From Brucella gallinifaecis (GTDB taxonomy: Bacteria > Pseudomonadota > Alphaproteobacteria > Rhizobiales > Rhizobiaceae): a stretch of 64,000 nt of DNA. The notes under the pieces are model-generated. The model was not told the origin of the DNA, made no database searches, and saw only the letters and a program-made list of their open reading frames with translations. The DNA lies in contig NZ_ML636801.1 in the NCBI RefSeq assembly GCF_006476605.1, forward strand, positions 372,001 to 436,000. The letters run 5' to 3'. Made by a program: the position numbers and the translations under genes. Below are positions 8,546 through 16,564 of this stretch, one piece after another (position 1 is the stretch's first letter; the number at the start of each line of letters is the position of its first letter).

Positions 8546-8857
8546 ATGAGTGATTATCTCGCGGATGTCCGTCGTTATGACGCTGCTGCTGATGAAGCTG
8601 TTGTTGAGAAGATTGTTAAGCATCTCGGTATTGCATTGCGCAATCGCGATTCCTCTCTTGTTTCGGCAACCGATCCTGAAGAAATGAAGCGCGTACGTGA
8701 CAGCTGGGTTCATAAGAAGCTTGGTGTTGCAGATGAAGCCAAGGCGGTTGAAGTTGTCGATCACGTTGCTGAAGTCATGAAGGGTGATCGCAATAAAGGC
8801 CGCGTTACCTTTTATTATCTGGTTGCCAAGCAGCTTGGCAAGCTCGGCGACCTCTAG
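8546..8857 (+). CDS. DUF2853 family protein
   Basis: A 103-residue soluble helical protein starting MSDYLADVRRYDAAADE. The ATG at 8546 is chosen because AAGGAGAG lies 9 bases upstream; an in-frame start at 8468 has no such site. The pattern of an N-terminal helix, RDSSLVSATDPEE, VRDSWVHKKLG and a C-terminal YYLVAKQLGKL matches DUF2853, a family of unknown function in proteobacteria. It stands alone between ssrA (divergent) and thyA, and is followed by an intrinsic terminator. Confidence 0.85.
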   Translation: MSDYLADVRRYDAAADEAVVEKIVKHLGIALRNRDSSLVSATDPEEMKRVRDSWVHKKLGVADEAKAVEVVDHVAEVMKGDRNKGRVTFYYLVAKQLGKLGDL

Positions 8858-8880
8858 TTTTCGTCCACAGATGAGAATAG

Positions 8881-8910
8881 AAACCCCGGTGTCATATGCT
8901 GGGGTTTTTC
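8881..8910 (+). terminator. Intrinsic terminator after the DUF2853 gene
   Basis: AAACCCC (8881-8887) pairs with GGGGTTTTT (8901-8909) around a 13-base loop region, ending in a T-run, 23 bases after the stop codon. Confidence 0.85.
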
Positions 8911-8950
8911 CTATATTGGGTCAAGACGAATCGGCCCGGAGAATATCCCC

Positions 8951-9745
8951 ATGCGCACTTATCTTGATCTTCTCCAGCACGTGCTCGACAATGGGGCGGA
9001 TCGTGGTGATCGCACAGGGACGGGTACGCGGTCGGTCTTTGGCTATCAGATGCGCTATGATCTGGCTGAGGGATTTCCGGTTCTGACCACCAAGAAGCTG
9101 CATTTGCGCTCAATCATCCATGAGCTTTTGTGGTTTCTCAAAGGTGATACCAATATTGCCTATCTCAAGCAGAACGGTGTTTCGATCTGGGATGAATGGG
9201 CCGATGAGAACGGTGATCTTGGCCCGGTTTATGGCTATCAGTGGCGCTCATGGCCAGCACCTGATGGCCGCCACATTGATCAGATCGCTCAACTTTTGAA
9301 GATGTTGCGCGAAAATCCTCATTCAAGGCGTTTGATTGTATCCGCATGGAATCCGGCGCTGGTCGATGAAATGGCCTTGCCGCCATGTCATTGCCTGTTC
9401 CAGTTCTATGTTTCAAACGGCAAGCTATCTTGTCAGCTCTATCAGCGTTCGGCGGATATTTTCCTGGGCGTTCCGTTTAATATTGCATCCTATGCGCTGT
9501 TGACGATGATGATTGCGCAGGTGGTTGGTCTTGAGCCAGGCGATTTTGTGCATACGCTTGGGGATGCACATATTTACTCCAATCATTTTGAGCAGGCGCG
9601 ATTGCAACTGACCCGCACACCAAAACCTTTGCCGAGAATGCATATCAACAGACAAGTGAAAGACTTGTTTGCCTTCCGTTTTGAAGATTTTGAGCTGGTC
9701 GGTTATGAAGCCGATCCAACAATCAAGGCGCCGATTGCGGTGTAA
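8951..9745 (+). CDS. thyA: Thymidylate synthase
   Basis: 264 residues, the same length as the E. coli enzyme. It methylates dUMP to dTMP using methylene-tetrahydrofolate, leaving dihydrofolate. The catalytic cysteine is Cys146 in [23 protein letters not shown] near residue 22 and [18 protein letters not shown] (dUMP and folate site) are intact. The next gene, dihydrofolate reductase, starts at the base after this stop codon, so product and recycling enzyme are translationally coupled. Confidence 0.98.
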   Translation: MRTYLDLLQHVLDNGADRGDRTGTGTRSVFGYQMRYDLAEGFPVLTTKKLHLRSIIHELLWFLKGDTNIAYLKQNGVSIWDEWADENGDLGPVYGYQWRSWPAPDGRHIDQIAQLLKMLRENPHSRRLIVSAWNPALVDEMALPPCHCLFQFYVSNGKLSCQLYQRSADIFLGVPFNIASYALLTMMIAQVVGLEPGDFVHTLGDAHIYSNHFEQARLQLTRTPKPLPRMHINRQVKDLFAFRFEDFELVGYEADPTIKAPIAV

Positions 9746-10270
9746 ATGACCATGAGCAAAGTTGTTGTTTCGATTGTTGTGGCTGCGTCTGAAAATAATG
9801 TCATTGGCCGTGACAATGATATGCCCTGGAAGCTTTCTACAGACCTTAAGCGGTTTAAGGCATTGACCCTTGGCAAACCTGTCATAATGGGTCGCAGGAC
9901 TTGGGAATCCATTGGGCGTCCTTTGCCGGGGCGACCTAATCTTGTGGTGAGCCGTGACACAGCTTTCAAAGCGGAGGGTGCGAGCGTTGTAAACTCGCTT
10001 GAGGCGGCGATTGAACTGGGGCGCAAGCTTGCGACCGAGTCGGGAGTGGATGAAATTTGCATTATCGGTGGCGGGAAAATTTATGCGCAGGCATTGCCGC
10101 TCGTTGATCAAGTGCACCTGACGCGCATTCTGGCAACAATTGATGGTGACACTTTTTTCCCTGCAATCGATTCGGAAATATGGCAACAAGTCAGTCTGGA
10201 AGAAGTGCCTGCGGGTGAGAAAGATAGTCACCCCACGCGCTATATCCGCTATGATCGGCGGGATATGTAA
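9746..10270 (+). CDS. folA: Dihydrofolate reductase
   Basis: 174 residues. It reduces dihydrofolate to tetrahydrofolate with NADPH, regenerating the cofactor consumed by thyA just upstream. Motifs: VIGRDNDMPWKL (substrate loop), catalytic Asp33 in STDLKRFK, PVIMGRRTWESIGRPLPGR (NADPH site) and EICIIGGGKIYAQAL. ATG follows the thyA stop with no gap; a second ATG at 9752 is possible. Confidence 0.97.
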   Translation: MTMSKVVVSIVVAASENNVIGRDNDMPWKLSTDLKRFKALTLGKPVIMGRRTWESIGRPLPGRPNLVVSRDTAFKAEGASVVNSLEAAIELGRKLATESGVDEICIIGGGKIYAQALPLVDQVHLTRILATIDGDTFFPAIDSEIWQQVSLEEVPAGEKDSHPTRYIRYDRRDM

Positions 10271-10393
10271 ATTATAACGCAGGAAATTTGCTGCTTCACG
10301 TTGAAAGCGGCCCTCGCGATGCCTATAAAACGGTAACATTAGTTGATGGCGGGAAGCTGAACAGGTTTTCCGTCTCCCGGACGAGAGGTGAGG

Positions 10394-11551
10394 ATGCCCT
10401 GGAGTAATCAGAATGGCGGCGGCGGTGGCCCATGGGGTGGCGGCGGCGACAATAATAATAATGGCGGCAAAGGCGGCGGCGGTCCTTGGGGGCAGGGGCC
10501 AAAAGGTCCACGCAATAGCGGCCAGAATACGCCTCCTGATCTTGAGGATATTCTTCGTAAAGGGCAGGATCGTCTGAAAAAAGTATTTCCGGGCGGCGGT
10601 GGCGGCAAGAGCGGCAGCAATCGCGGTGTGTTCTTCCTCATTGGTGCGGTGGTGCTTGGCCTTTGGCTTTACCAGTCCGTCTATACCGTGCAGCCAGACG
10701 AACTTGCTGTCGAACTTGTCTTTGGCAAGCCAAAGGCCGAAGTTTCCGAGCCTGGTTTGCATTTCCTTTTCTGGCCGGTCGAGACGGTTGAGAAGGCTCA
10801 GATCGTTGAAAAGCAGATCAATATCGGTGGTCAGGGATCGCGTAATGCAACGCAGGGCCTGATGCTGACCGGGGATCAGAACATCGTCAATGTTCAGTTC
10901 TCGGTTCTCTATCGTGTTTCCAACCCGCGCGATTATCTTTTCAATGTGGAAAGCCCTGATGACATGGTTCAACAGGTGTCAGAGAGTGCAATTCGTGAAA
11001 TCGTTGGTCGCAGACCTGCGCAGGATGTGTTCCGTGATAATCGTGCCGCGATTGCCCAGAGCGTTCGTGAGATTATTCAGGCAACGCTTGATCGTTATAA
11101 TGCCGGTATCCAGATCAATGCAGTTTCTATCGAGGATGCAGCACCGCCGCGTGAAGTGGCCGATGCGTTTGATGAAGTGCAGCGTGCTGAACAGGATGAA
11201 GATCGCTTTGTAGAAGAGTCGAACCAGTATTCAAACCAGAGGCTTGGTCAGGCGCGCGGTGAAGCAGCCCAGCTTCGTGAAGAAGCCGCAGCTTATAAGA
11301 ATCGTGTTGTGCAGGAAGCGGAAGGTGAGGCTCAGCGCTTTACCTCTGTCCATGAACAATATGTGAAGGCGCCGGAAGTGACGCGCAATCGTCTGTTCCT
11401 CGAAACCATGGAAGAGGTGCTCGGCAGCACCAAGAAGGTTATCGTGGAAGCGGGTAAGGATGTTGTTCCATATCTTCCTTTGAGTGAACTTATGCGTCAG
11501 CAGCCGCGTTCGGGTGCAAATGATGCAACGACGAATAGCGGAGGTAACTAA
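10394..11551 (+). CDS. hflK: FtsH protease modulator HflK
   Basis: About 385 residues. A Gly/Asn-rich cytoplasmic N terminus (residues 1-60), one membrane helix (about 75-95) and a band-7/SPFH domain facing the periplasm, then a helical region with EAEGEAQRF and a C-terminal PYLPLSELM. HflK and HflC form a large complex that surrounds FtsH and tunes its proteolysis of membrane proteins. The ATG at 10394 has GAGAGGTGAGG just upstream; a GTG at 10388 is in the same frame. hflC starts 2 bp after the stop. Confidence 0.95.
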   Translation: MPWSNQNGGGGGPWGGGGDNNNNGGKGGGGPWGQGPKGPRNSGQNTPPDLEDILRKGQDRLKKVFPGGGGGKSGSNRGVFFLIGAVVLGLWLYQSVYTVQPDELAVELVFGKPKAEVSEPGLHFLFWPVETVEKAQIVEKQINIGGQGSRNATQGLMLTGDQNIVNVQFSVLYRVSNPRDYLFNVESPDDMVQQVSESAIREIVGRRPAQDVFRDNRAAIAQSVREIIQATLDRYNAGIQINAVSIEDAAPPREVADAFDEVQRAEQDEDRFVEESNQYSNQRLGQARGEAAQLREEAAAYKNRVVQEAEGEAQRFTSVHEQYVKAPEVTRNRLFLETMEEVLGSTKKVIVEAGKDVVPYLPLSELMRQQPRSGANDATTNSGGN

Positions 11552-11553
11552 TC

Positions 11554-12456
11554 ATGGCCAGTAACAGGCTTCCGTTTATTGTCGGCATTATTGCCGTTGT
11601 TGCTTTTGCTATTTATTCGTCGATCTTCATCGTCAATGAACGCCAGCAGGCAATTGTTCTGCGTTTTGGTCAGATCGTTGATGTGAAGACCGATCCGGGC
11701 ATTTATTTCAAATTGCCGTTCGGTTTTCTTGATGCCGATACGGTTCAGTTGATTGATGATCGTTTGCTGCGCTTTGACCTTGACGATATCCGCGTTCAGG
11801 TCTCGGGCGGCAAGTTTTATGACGTTGATGCGTTCCTTGTTTACCGCATTACCGATCCGCGTAAATTCCGCGAAACGGTTTCGGGTAGCACTCTTCTTGC
11901 AGAACAGCGTCTTCGTACCCGTCTGGATGCTGCATTGCGTGGCGTTTATGGTCAGCGTGGCTTTGAAGCCGCTCTCTCCGAAGAGCGTGGCGATATGATG
12001 CGTGAGGTTGCCAACCAGCTTCGTGCTGATGCGACATCGCTTGGCATTACGATTGAAGATGTTCGCATTCGTCGTACAGATCTGACGGCGGAAGTTTCGC
12101 AGCAGACCTATGATCGCATGAAGGCAGAACGCCTTGCGGAAGCCGAGCGTCTGCGTGCACGAGGCCGTGAAGCAGCACAGCGTATTCGCGCTATTGCTGA
12201 TCGTCAGGTTGTTGAAGCTCTCGCTGAGGCGCGTAAGGAATCAGAAATCCTTCGCGGTGAAGGCGAAGCGAAGCGCAGTGAGATTTTTGCTGAATCTGCA
12301 TCAAAGGATCCTGGCTTCTATGCTTTCTATCGTTCGATGGCTGCATACCGCAAGGCCCTTGAAACGCCGGATACAACATTGGTTATTTCGCCGGATTCGG
12401 AATTCTTCAAGTTCTTCCGCGATGCTGGCGGGAAACTCCCAACTCCGTCGCAGTAA
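11554..12456 (+). CDS. hflC: FtsH protease modulator HflC
   Basis: 300 residues: membrane helix at about 5-25, then FIVNERQQAIVLRFGQI and a complete band-7 domain, with the HflC-type sequence RTDLTAEVSQQTYDRMKAER and GEGEAKRSEIFAESA near the end. Partner of HflK; the genes are 2 bp apart and certainly co-transcribed. Confidence 0.96.
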   Translation: MASNRLPFIVGIIAVVAFAIYSSIFIVNERQQAIVLRFGQIVDVKTDPGIYFKLPFGFLDADTVQLIDDRLLRFDLDDIRVQVSGGKFYDVDAFLVYRITDPRKFRETVSGSTLLAEQRLRTRLDAALRGVYGQRGFEAALSEERGDMMREVANQLRADATSLGITIEDVRIRRTDLTAEVSQQTYDRMKAERLAEAERLRARGREAAQRIRAIADRQVVEALAEARKESEILRGEGEAKRSEIFAESASKDPGFYAFYRSMAAYRKALETPDTTLVISPDSEFFKFFRDAGGKLPTPSQ

Positions 12457-12471
12457 GAGAGATTATCGCAG

Positions 12472-12657
12472 ATGAGCGATTTTCTGGCCGCCGTAGGACT
12501 TCTCTTCGTATTTGAAGGGCTGCTCTACGGCGGCTTTCCTTTGATCGCCAAAAAGCTTGCACGCGATGCATCTGAGGCACCTGAAAGCATGTTACGCATT
12601 GCCGGGCTTTGCGCATTGGCAATCGGCGTCTTTATAGTCTGGCTTGTCAGGGGATAA
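12472..12657 (+). CDS. DUF2065 small membrane protein
   Basis: 61 residues with two hydrophobic segments (about 4-20 and 40-58) and FEGLLYGGFPLIAKKLA, typical of DUF2065. The family is regularly found directly after hflC in proteobacteria, as here (15 bp), suggesting a role near the HflKC complex, though none is proven. Confidence 0.9.
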   Translation: MSDFLAAVGLLFVFEGLLYGGFPLIAKKLARDASEAPESMLRIAGLCALAIGVFIVWLVRG

Positions 12658-12774
12658 GCCAGTTCATTTATTATATTTCTGCTCTCCACCCTATGCGGGG
12701 CCGTAAACAGGCCGTATTTTGCAGCGATCTAATCTTTTCGCTTTCTCATGCATAAAGAAACGGAGCGGAGTTTC

Positions 12775-14370
12775 ATGGCAATTGCATCCAAGGCGGGTTT
12801 TGGCCGCACCCTTTTAGCAAGCGTTGCTCTTGGAGCGATTTGTCTTACTGGGACAGTTGCAATTGGTGTTTCTCCCTCTTTTGCTGAAGTGACAGCGCCT
12901 ATACGGCAAGGGCCAGGCTCTGTGGCCGATCTTGCCGAAGGTCTGCTTGATACGGTGGTGAATATTTCAACATCGCAGACTGTCAAGGACGATGACGAGG
13001 ACGATGGCGCTGTGCCAATGCCGCAAGTGCCGGAAGGGTCTCCGTTTCAGGAGTTCTTTAACGACTTTTTCAATGAAAAAGATGGTGACAAGAAAAGTGA
13101 CTCACGCAAGGTGCAGTCGCTGGGTTCGGGTTTTGTGATTGATGCCGAAAAGGGTTTCATTGTTACCAATAATCACGTCATTGCCGATGCTGATGAGATC
13201 GAAGTCAATTTTGTCGACGGTTCCAAGCTGAAAGCGGAACTGGTTGGCAAGGATATCAAGACGGATCTTGCCGTGCTGAAAGTCGATCCGGGTAAGCGCC
13301 AGCTTAAATCTGTCGAATTTGGCAATTCTGATAAGGCCCGGATTGGCGACTGGGTGCTGGCAATCGGTAATCCGTTTGGTCTTGGCGGTACGGTCACTGC
13401 CGGTATTATTTCTGCCCGTAAGCGTGATATTCAGTCCGGTCCTTATGATGATTTTATCCAGACGGATGCATCCATCAATCGTGGTAATTCCGGTGGACCG
13501 TTGTTTGATATGAACGGCAAGGTGATCGGTATCAATACGGCGATTTATTCGCCGTCAGGTGGATCGATCGGTATTGGTTTTGCTATACCGGCTGAAATGG
13601 CCGTTGGTGTTATCGATCAGCTTAAAGAGTTTGGTGAAGTCCGCCGCGGCTGGCTTGGCGTTCGTATCCAGCCTGTGACCGATGATATAGCACAAAGTTT
13701 TGGTCTGAAAGACGCCAAGGGTGCCCTTATTGCGGGGCTGATTGAAAATTCAGGCGCAGATAACAAGGCTATCCAGGCGGGGGATATTGTGATCCGCTAT
13801 GATGGCAAGCTGGTCGAACGTGCACGCGATCTACCGCGGCTGATTGCTGAAAGTGCTGTTGGTGATGAAGTTGAGGTCGTTGTTATACGCGACGGCAAAG
13901 AGCAGACTGTCAGGGTCAAGCTCGGTCGTTTGATCGAGGACGATAAGAGCACTGAAGAAGCAATCGAAGATCAGGCTCCTCCACCAGACATGGAGGAGGG
14001 GGAAGAAGGGCAGGAAGCGCCCGAGATTACAGAGCCTGATAGCCAGAAGAACGAGCAGCAAGAGCAGGTTGCGCTAACGGTTCTTGGCATGAAGCTTGCG
14101 GCAATTGACGATGATGTCCGCGGTGAATTTGGTATTGCTGAAGATGTCGAAGGCGTCGCTGTTCTTCATGTCATACCCGGATCGGCTGCGGGTGAAAAGC
14201 GCGTTGAAACGGGTGATGTGATTGTTGATATCGGTCAGGTTACGGTCAAGACGCCTGATGATGTGAAAAAGCGGATCGATGCGTTGCGCCGCGAGGGCCG
14301 AAAGAACGCATTGCTGATGCTGGCCTCGCGTTCTGGCGAGTTACGATTTGTGACAATCCGTATCGATTAA
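12775..14370 (+). CDS. degP: Periplasmic Do-type serine protease (DegP/HtrA)
   Basis: 531 residues from the ATG at 12775, preceded by GGAGCGGAG; an upstream ATG at 12748 would add nine residues. A signal peptide (hydrophobic core about 12-34, cleavage after SFA) sends it to the periplasm. The trypsin-like triad is complete: His134 in TNNHVI, Asp164 in TDLAVLK, Ser239 in GNSGGPL. Two PDZ domains follow (about 280-380 and 440-530), separated by an acidic Pro/Glu/Gln-rich linker. It degrades or chaperones misfolded envelope proteins. It follows hflKC, so cytoplasmic-membrane and periplasmic quality control are neighbours. Confidence 0.95.
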   Translation: MAIASKAGFGRTLLASVALGAICLTGTVAIGVSPSFAEVTAPIRQGPGSVADLAEGLLDTVVNISTSQTVKDDDEDDGAVPMPQVPEGSPFQEFFNDFFNEKDGDKKSDSRKVQSLGSGFVIDAEKGFIVTNNHVIADADEIEVNFVDGSKLKAELVGKDIKTDLAVLKVDPGKRQLKSVEFGNSDKARIGDWVLAIGNPFGLGGTVTAGIISARKRDIQSGPYDDFIQTDASINRGNSGGPLFDMNGKVIGINTAIYSPSGGSIGIGFAIPAEMAVGVIDQLKEFGEVRRGWLGVRIQPVTDDIAQSFGLKDAKGALIAGLIENSGADNKAIQAGDIVIRYDGKLVERARDLPRLIAESAVGDEVEVVVIRDGKEQTVRVKLGRLIEDDKSTEEAIEDQAPPPDMEEGEEGQEAPEITEPDSQKNEQQEQVALTVLGMKLAAIDDDVRGEFGIAEDVEGVAVLHVIPGSAAGEKRVETGDVIVDIGQVTVKTPDDVKKRIDALRREGRKNALLMLASRSGELRFVTIRID

Positions 14371-14390
14371 GCTTGAATGGTGTTGAAATG

Positions 14391-14424
14391 TAAAAGGCGC
14401 CGCAGAATATTGCGACGCCTTTTT
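14391..14424 (+). terminator. Intrinsic terminator after degP
   Basis: AAAAGGCG pairs with CGCCTTTTT, with an inner CGCA/TGCG extension closing a GAATAT loop. It lies 20 bases after the degP stop. Confidence 0.88.
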
Positions 14425-14476
14425 GATAGGTTCTTAATCCCTTAAGGGATTTGGTTCTGAATATGATTCAGACAAT

Positions 14477-15376
14477 CTATTCGACAAAATCCGATTTGCG
14501 ATAGCCTTGAATATAGAGAAGCGCAGTGAGATCGCCATGGTCAATGCGCATTTTGGCCTGTGCTGCGACTGCTGGCTTGGCATGAAGCGCAACGCCAGTT
14601 CCGGCAAGCTGGATCATGCCGAGATCATTGGCACCGTCGCCCACTGCGATTGCATCTTGTGGTGTGAGACCAAGACGCTCCGCGATTTCAAGCAGTTTTT
14701 CGACCTTTGCCTCACGCCCGAGAATCGGATCTGAAACCGTGCCGCTTAGATGGGTGCCATCATGCAGGAGCGTGTTGGCCCGGTCTTCATTGAAGCCGAT
14801 CATCTCTGCAACGCGTTTTGTGAAGGATGTGAAACCACCGGATACAAGTGCTGTATATGCACCGTGTTTGCGCATGGTGCGCACCAGTTCAACGCCACCT
14901 GGCATCAGCGAAATGCGGGTTGAGATAACCTTGTCGATAACCGTGAGGGGCAAGCCTCTGAGAAGTGCAACACGTTCACGAAGAGCGGGTTCAAATTCGA
15001 TTTCGCCATTCATTGCCCGGGCAGTAATGGCGGCAACATGTTCACGCAGGCCTGCTTCTTCTGCGAGTTCATCAATGCATTCCTGCTGGATCATGGTGGA
15101 ATCCATGTCTGCAATCAGAATTTTCTTGCGTCTGCTGTCCTGTTCCTGCACCACGACATCAATTGGTGAACCATCAAGGCTATTTCGCAATGCGAGACTG
15201 GCTTCTTCATGGCTGATTGTGGATGGCAGTGCTATGTCACAGGCAATGCCATCGGCCAGCCAGTAAAGTCCGGTTGCATTCACTGATGCCGCGGCTTTAA
15301 TCCCGAGTGAAGGAACAAGCTGTTCTTTGGCCGGGTTGGCAATCAGTGTAGCAATAAGGGGAACGGATCGAGACAT
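14477..15376 (-). CDS. serB: Phosphoserine phosphatase
   Basis: 299 residues from the ATG at 15376, chosen because AGGAA lies nine bases upstream; a longer frame to 15475 would run into the divergent miaA gene. It is a HAD-family phosphatase: DMDST at residues 90-94 holds the nucleophile Asp90 and acid/base Asp92, SGGFTSFT is motif II, and VGDGANDLGMI is motif IV. It performs the last step of serine synthesis. The N-terminal ~80 residues form the ACT-like regulatory part. Only about 17 bp separate its start from miaA, so the two promoters must overlap the opposing coding ends. Confidence 0.96.
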   Translation of the reverse strand: MSRSVPLIATLIANPAKEQLVPSLGIKAAASVNATGLYWLADGIACDIALPSTISHEEASLALRNSLDGSPIDVVVQEQDSRRKKILIADMDSTMIQQECIDELAEEAGLREHVAAITARAMNGEIEFEPALRERVALLRGLPLTVIDKVISTRISLMPGGVELVRTMRKHGAYTALVSGGFTSFTKRVAEMIGFNEDRANTLLHDGTHLSGTVSDPILGREAKVEKLLEIAERLGLTPQDAIAVGDGANDLGMIQLAGTGVALHAKPAVAAQAKMRIDHGDLTALLYIQGYRKSDFVE

Positions 15377-15393
15377 GAGGAGCATTTCCTGCG

Positions 15394-16305
15394 ATGAGTG
15401 AAGCGGCAAAGGGTGCAATCTTGATAGCTGGACCGACAGCCAGCGGCAAGTCGGCTCTTGCTCTTCATTTGGCAAAGAAGACCGGTGGTTTCATCGTAAA
15501 TACCGATTCCATGCAGGTTTATGATGTGCTCAATCTTTTGAGCGCCCGTCCGCAGGCTGATGAATTGCGTGAAGCTGCGCATTATCTTTATGGCCATATT
15601 TCTCCGTCTGTCTCTTATTCGACCGGCAAATGGTTTAATGATGTGCAGGCGTTACTGTTGCGCCGTGATCTTAAAGGCCGCACACCGATCTTTGTTGGTG
15701 GTACGGGATTGTATTTTCGTGCTCTTTTGGGTGGACTTTCACAAATGCCGGAAGTGCCGGTTGAGGTGCGTGATTATTGGCGCAACCGAATGAGCATGGA
15801 AGGTGCGGAAGCTCTTCATGCCATGCTCCTGAAACGTGATCCTGAAATCGCCGTCACCTTACGCTCTACTGACACTCAGCGCATTGTGCGGGCTCTGGAA
15901 GTATTTGAGGGAACCGGTAAATCTTTGCTGCACTGGCAGCAAGCAACAGGAACGGCCCTGGTCGATAATGCGAGTGCAACCAGGATTGTGTTGTTACCCG
16001 ATCGAAAATGGCTGGGTGAGAGGATTGCGCAGCGCTTTAATTTTATGTGGGATCATGGTGCGCTTGAAGAAGTGCGTGCATTAATGGCGCTGAACCTCGA
16101 TCCGGCGTTGCCGGCGTTAAAAGCGATTGGCGTGCGTGAGATTTCAGCGTTTTTTGCCGGTGATATGACGCGTGAGCGAGCCATTGAGCTTTCTGTTATT
16201 GCCACGCGTCAATATGCCAAACGGCAATCGACATGGTTCCGAAACCAGCTTGATGAGAGCTGGATGAGGTATAATTCCAGTGATGAAGCGCTTGAAAGGC
16301 AATAA
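15394..16305 (+). CDS. miaA: tRNA dimethylallyltransferase
   Basis: 303 residues. It adds the dimethylallyl group to A37 of tRNAs reading UNN codons. The P-loop GPTASGKS is at residues 13-20; [11 protein letters not shown] and SARP (substrate pocket), [20 protein letters not shown] and [12 protein letters not shown] are family hallmarks. The gene is divergent from serB. It lies just upstream of the ilv leader but is separated from it by its own promoter region. Confidence 0.97.
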   Translation: MSEAAKGAILIAGPTASGKSALALHLAKKTGGFIVNTDSMQVYDVLNLLSARPQADELREAAHYLYGHISPSVSYSTGKWFNDVQALLLRRDLKGRTPIFVGGTGLYFRALLGGLSQMPEVPVEVRDYWRNRMSMEGAEALHAMLLKRDPEIAVTLRSTDTQRIVRALEVFEGTGKSLLHWQQATGTALVDNASATRIVLLPDRKWLGERIAQRFNFMWDHGALEEVRALMALNLDPALPALKAIGVREISAFFAGDMTRERAIELSVIATRQYAKRQSTWFRNQLDESWMRYNSSDEALERQ

Positions 16306-16398
16306 TCTTATCGAGAAGACCTGTTATATATAAGAAAATATCGCATTTTGTGCATTTTCGCGTTGACTGTGCGATTTTCGCTGATTAGTCTCGCCGCC

Positions 16399-16455
16399 AT
16401 GAACAGAACAGCTCTTATTCTTGTGGTACGTACGCGCATGGGCAGGATGGTGTAA
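16399..16455 (+). CDS. ilvBN leader peptide
   Basis: An 18-residue frame, MNRTALILVVRTRMGRMV then TAA. Residues 5-10 read Ala-Leu-Ile-Leu-Val-Val, the branched-chain amino acids whose supply the downstream operon controls. It is followed at once by competing hairpins and a T-run. This is the classic layout of ribosome-mediated attenuation: stalling at the Leu/Ile/Val codons would favour antitermination. Confidence 0.8.
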   Translation: MNRTALILVVRTRMGRMV

Positions 16456-16511
16456 CCATCCGGCGAAAGCTCCCATGCGCGAAAGACAGGCTCCCTCGGG
16501 GGCCTTTTTTG
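16435..16511 (+). promoter_or_regulatory. Transcription attenuator of the ilvBN operon
   Basis: CGCGCATGGG (16435-16444), inside the leader frame, pairs with CCCATGCGCG (16472-16481). A later hairpin GGCTCCC/GGGGGCC (from 16489) is followed by TTTTTT at 16505-16510 and is the terminator. A smaller GGATGGT/ACCATCC hairpin lies inside. Charged-tRNA levels for Leu/Ile/Val would set ribosome position on the leader and decide between these structures. Confidence 0.75.
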
Positions 16512-16564
16512 TTATCCAAACACCAACGAAATTGAATATGTAAAGCAGACGGGAAGTGACGACG

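Noticed and set aside
9425-10972. 515-residue frame on the minus strand
   Set aside because: It lies opposite thyA, folA and hflK, three clear genes, and has the low-complexity His/Arg/Asn composition of an antisense frame.
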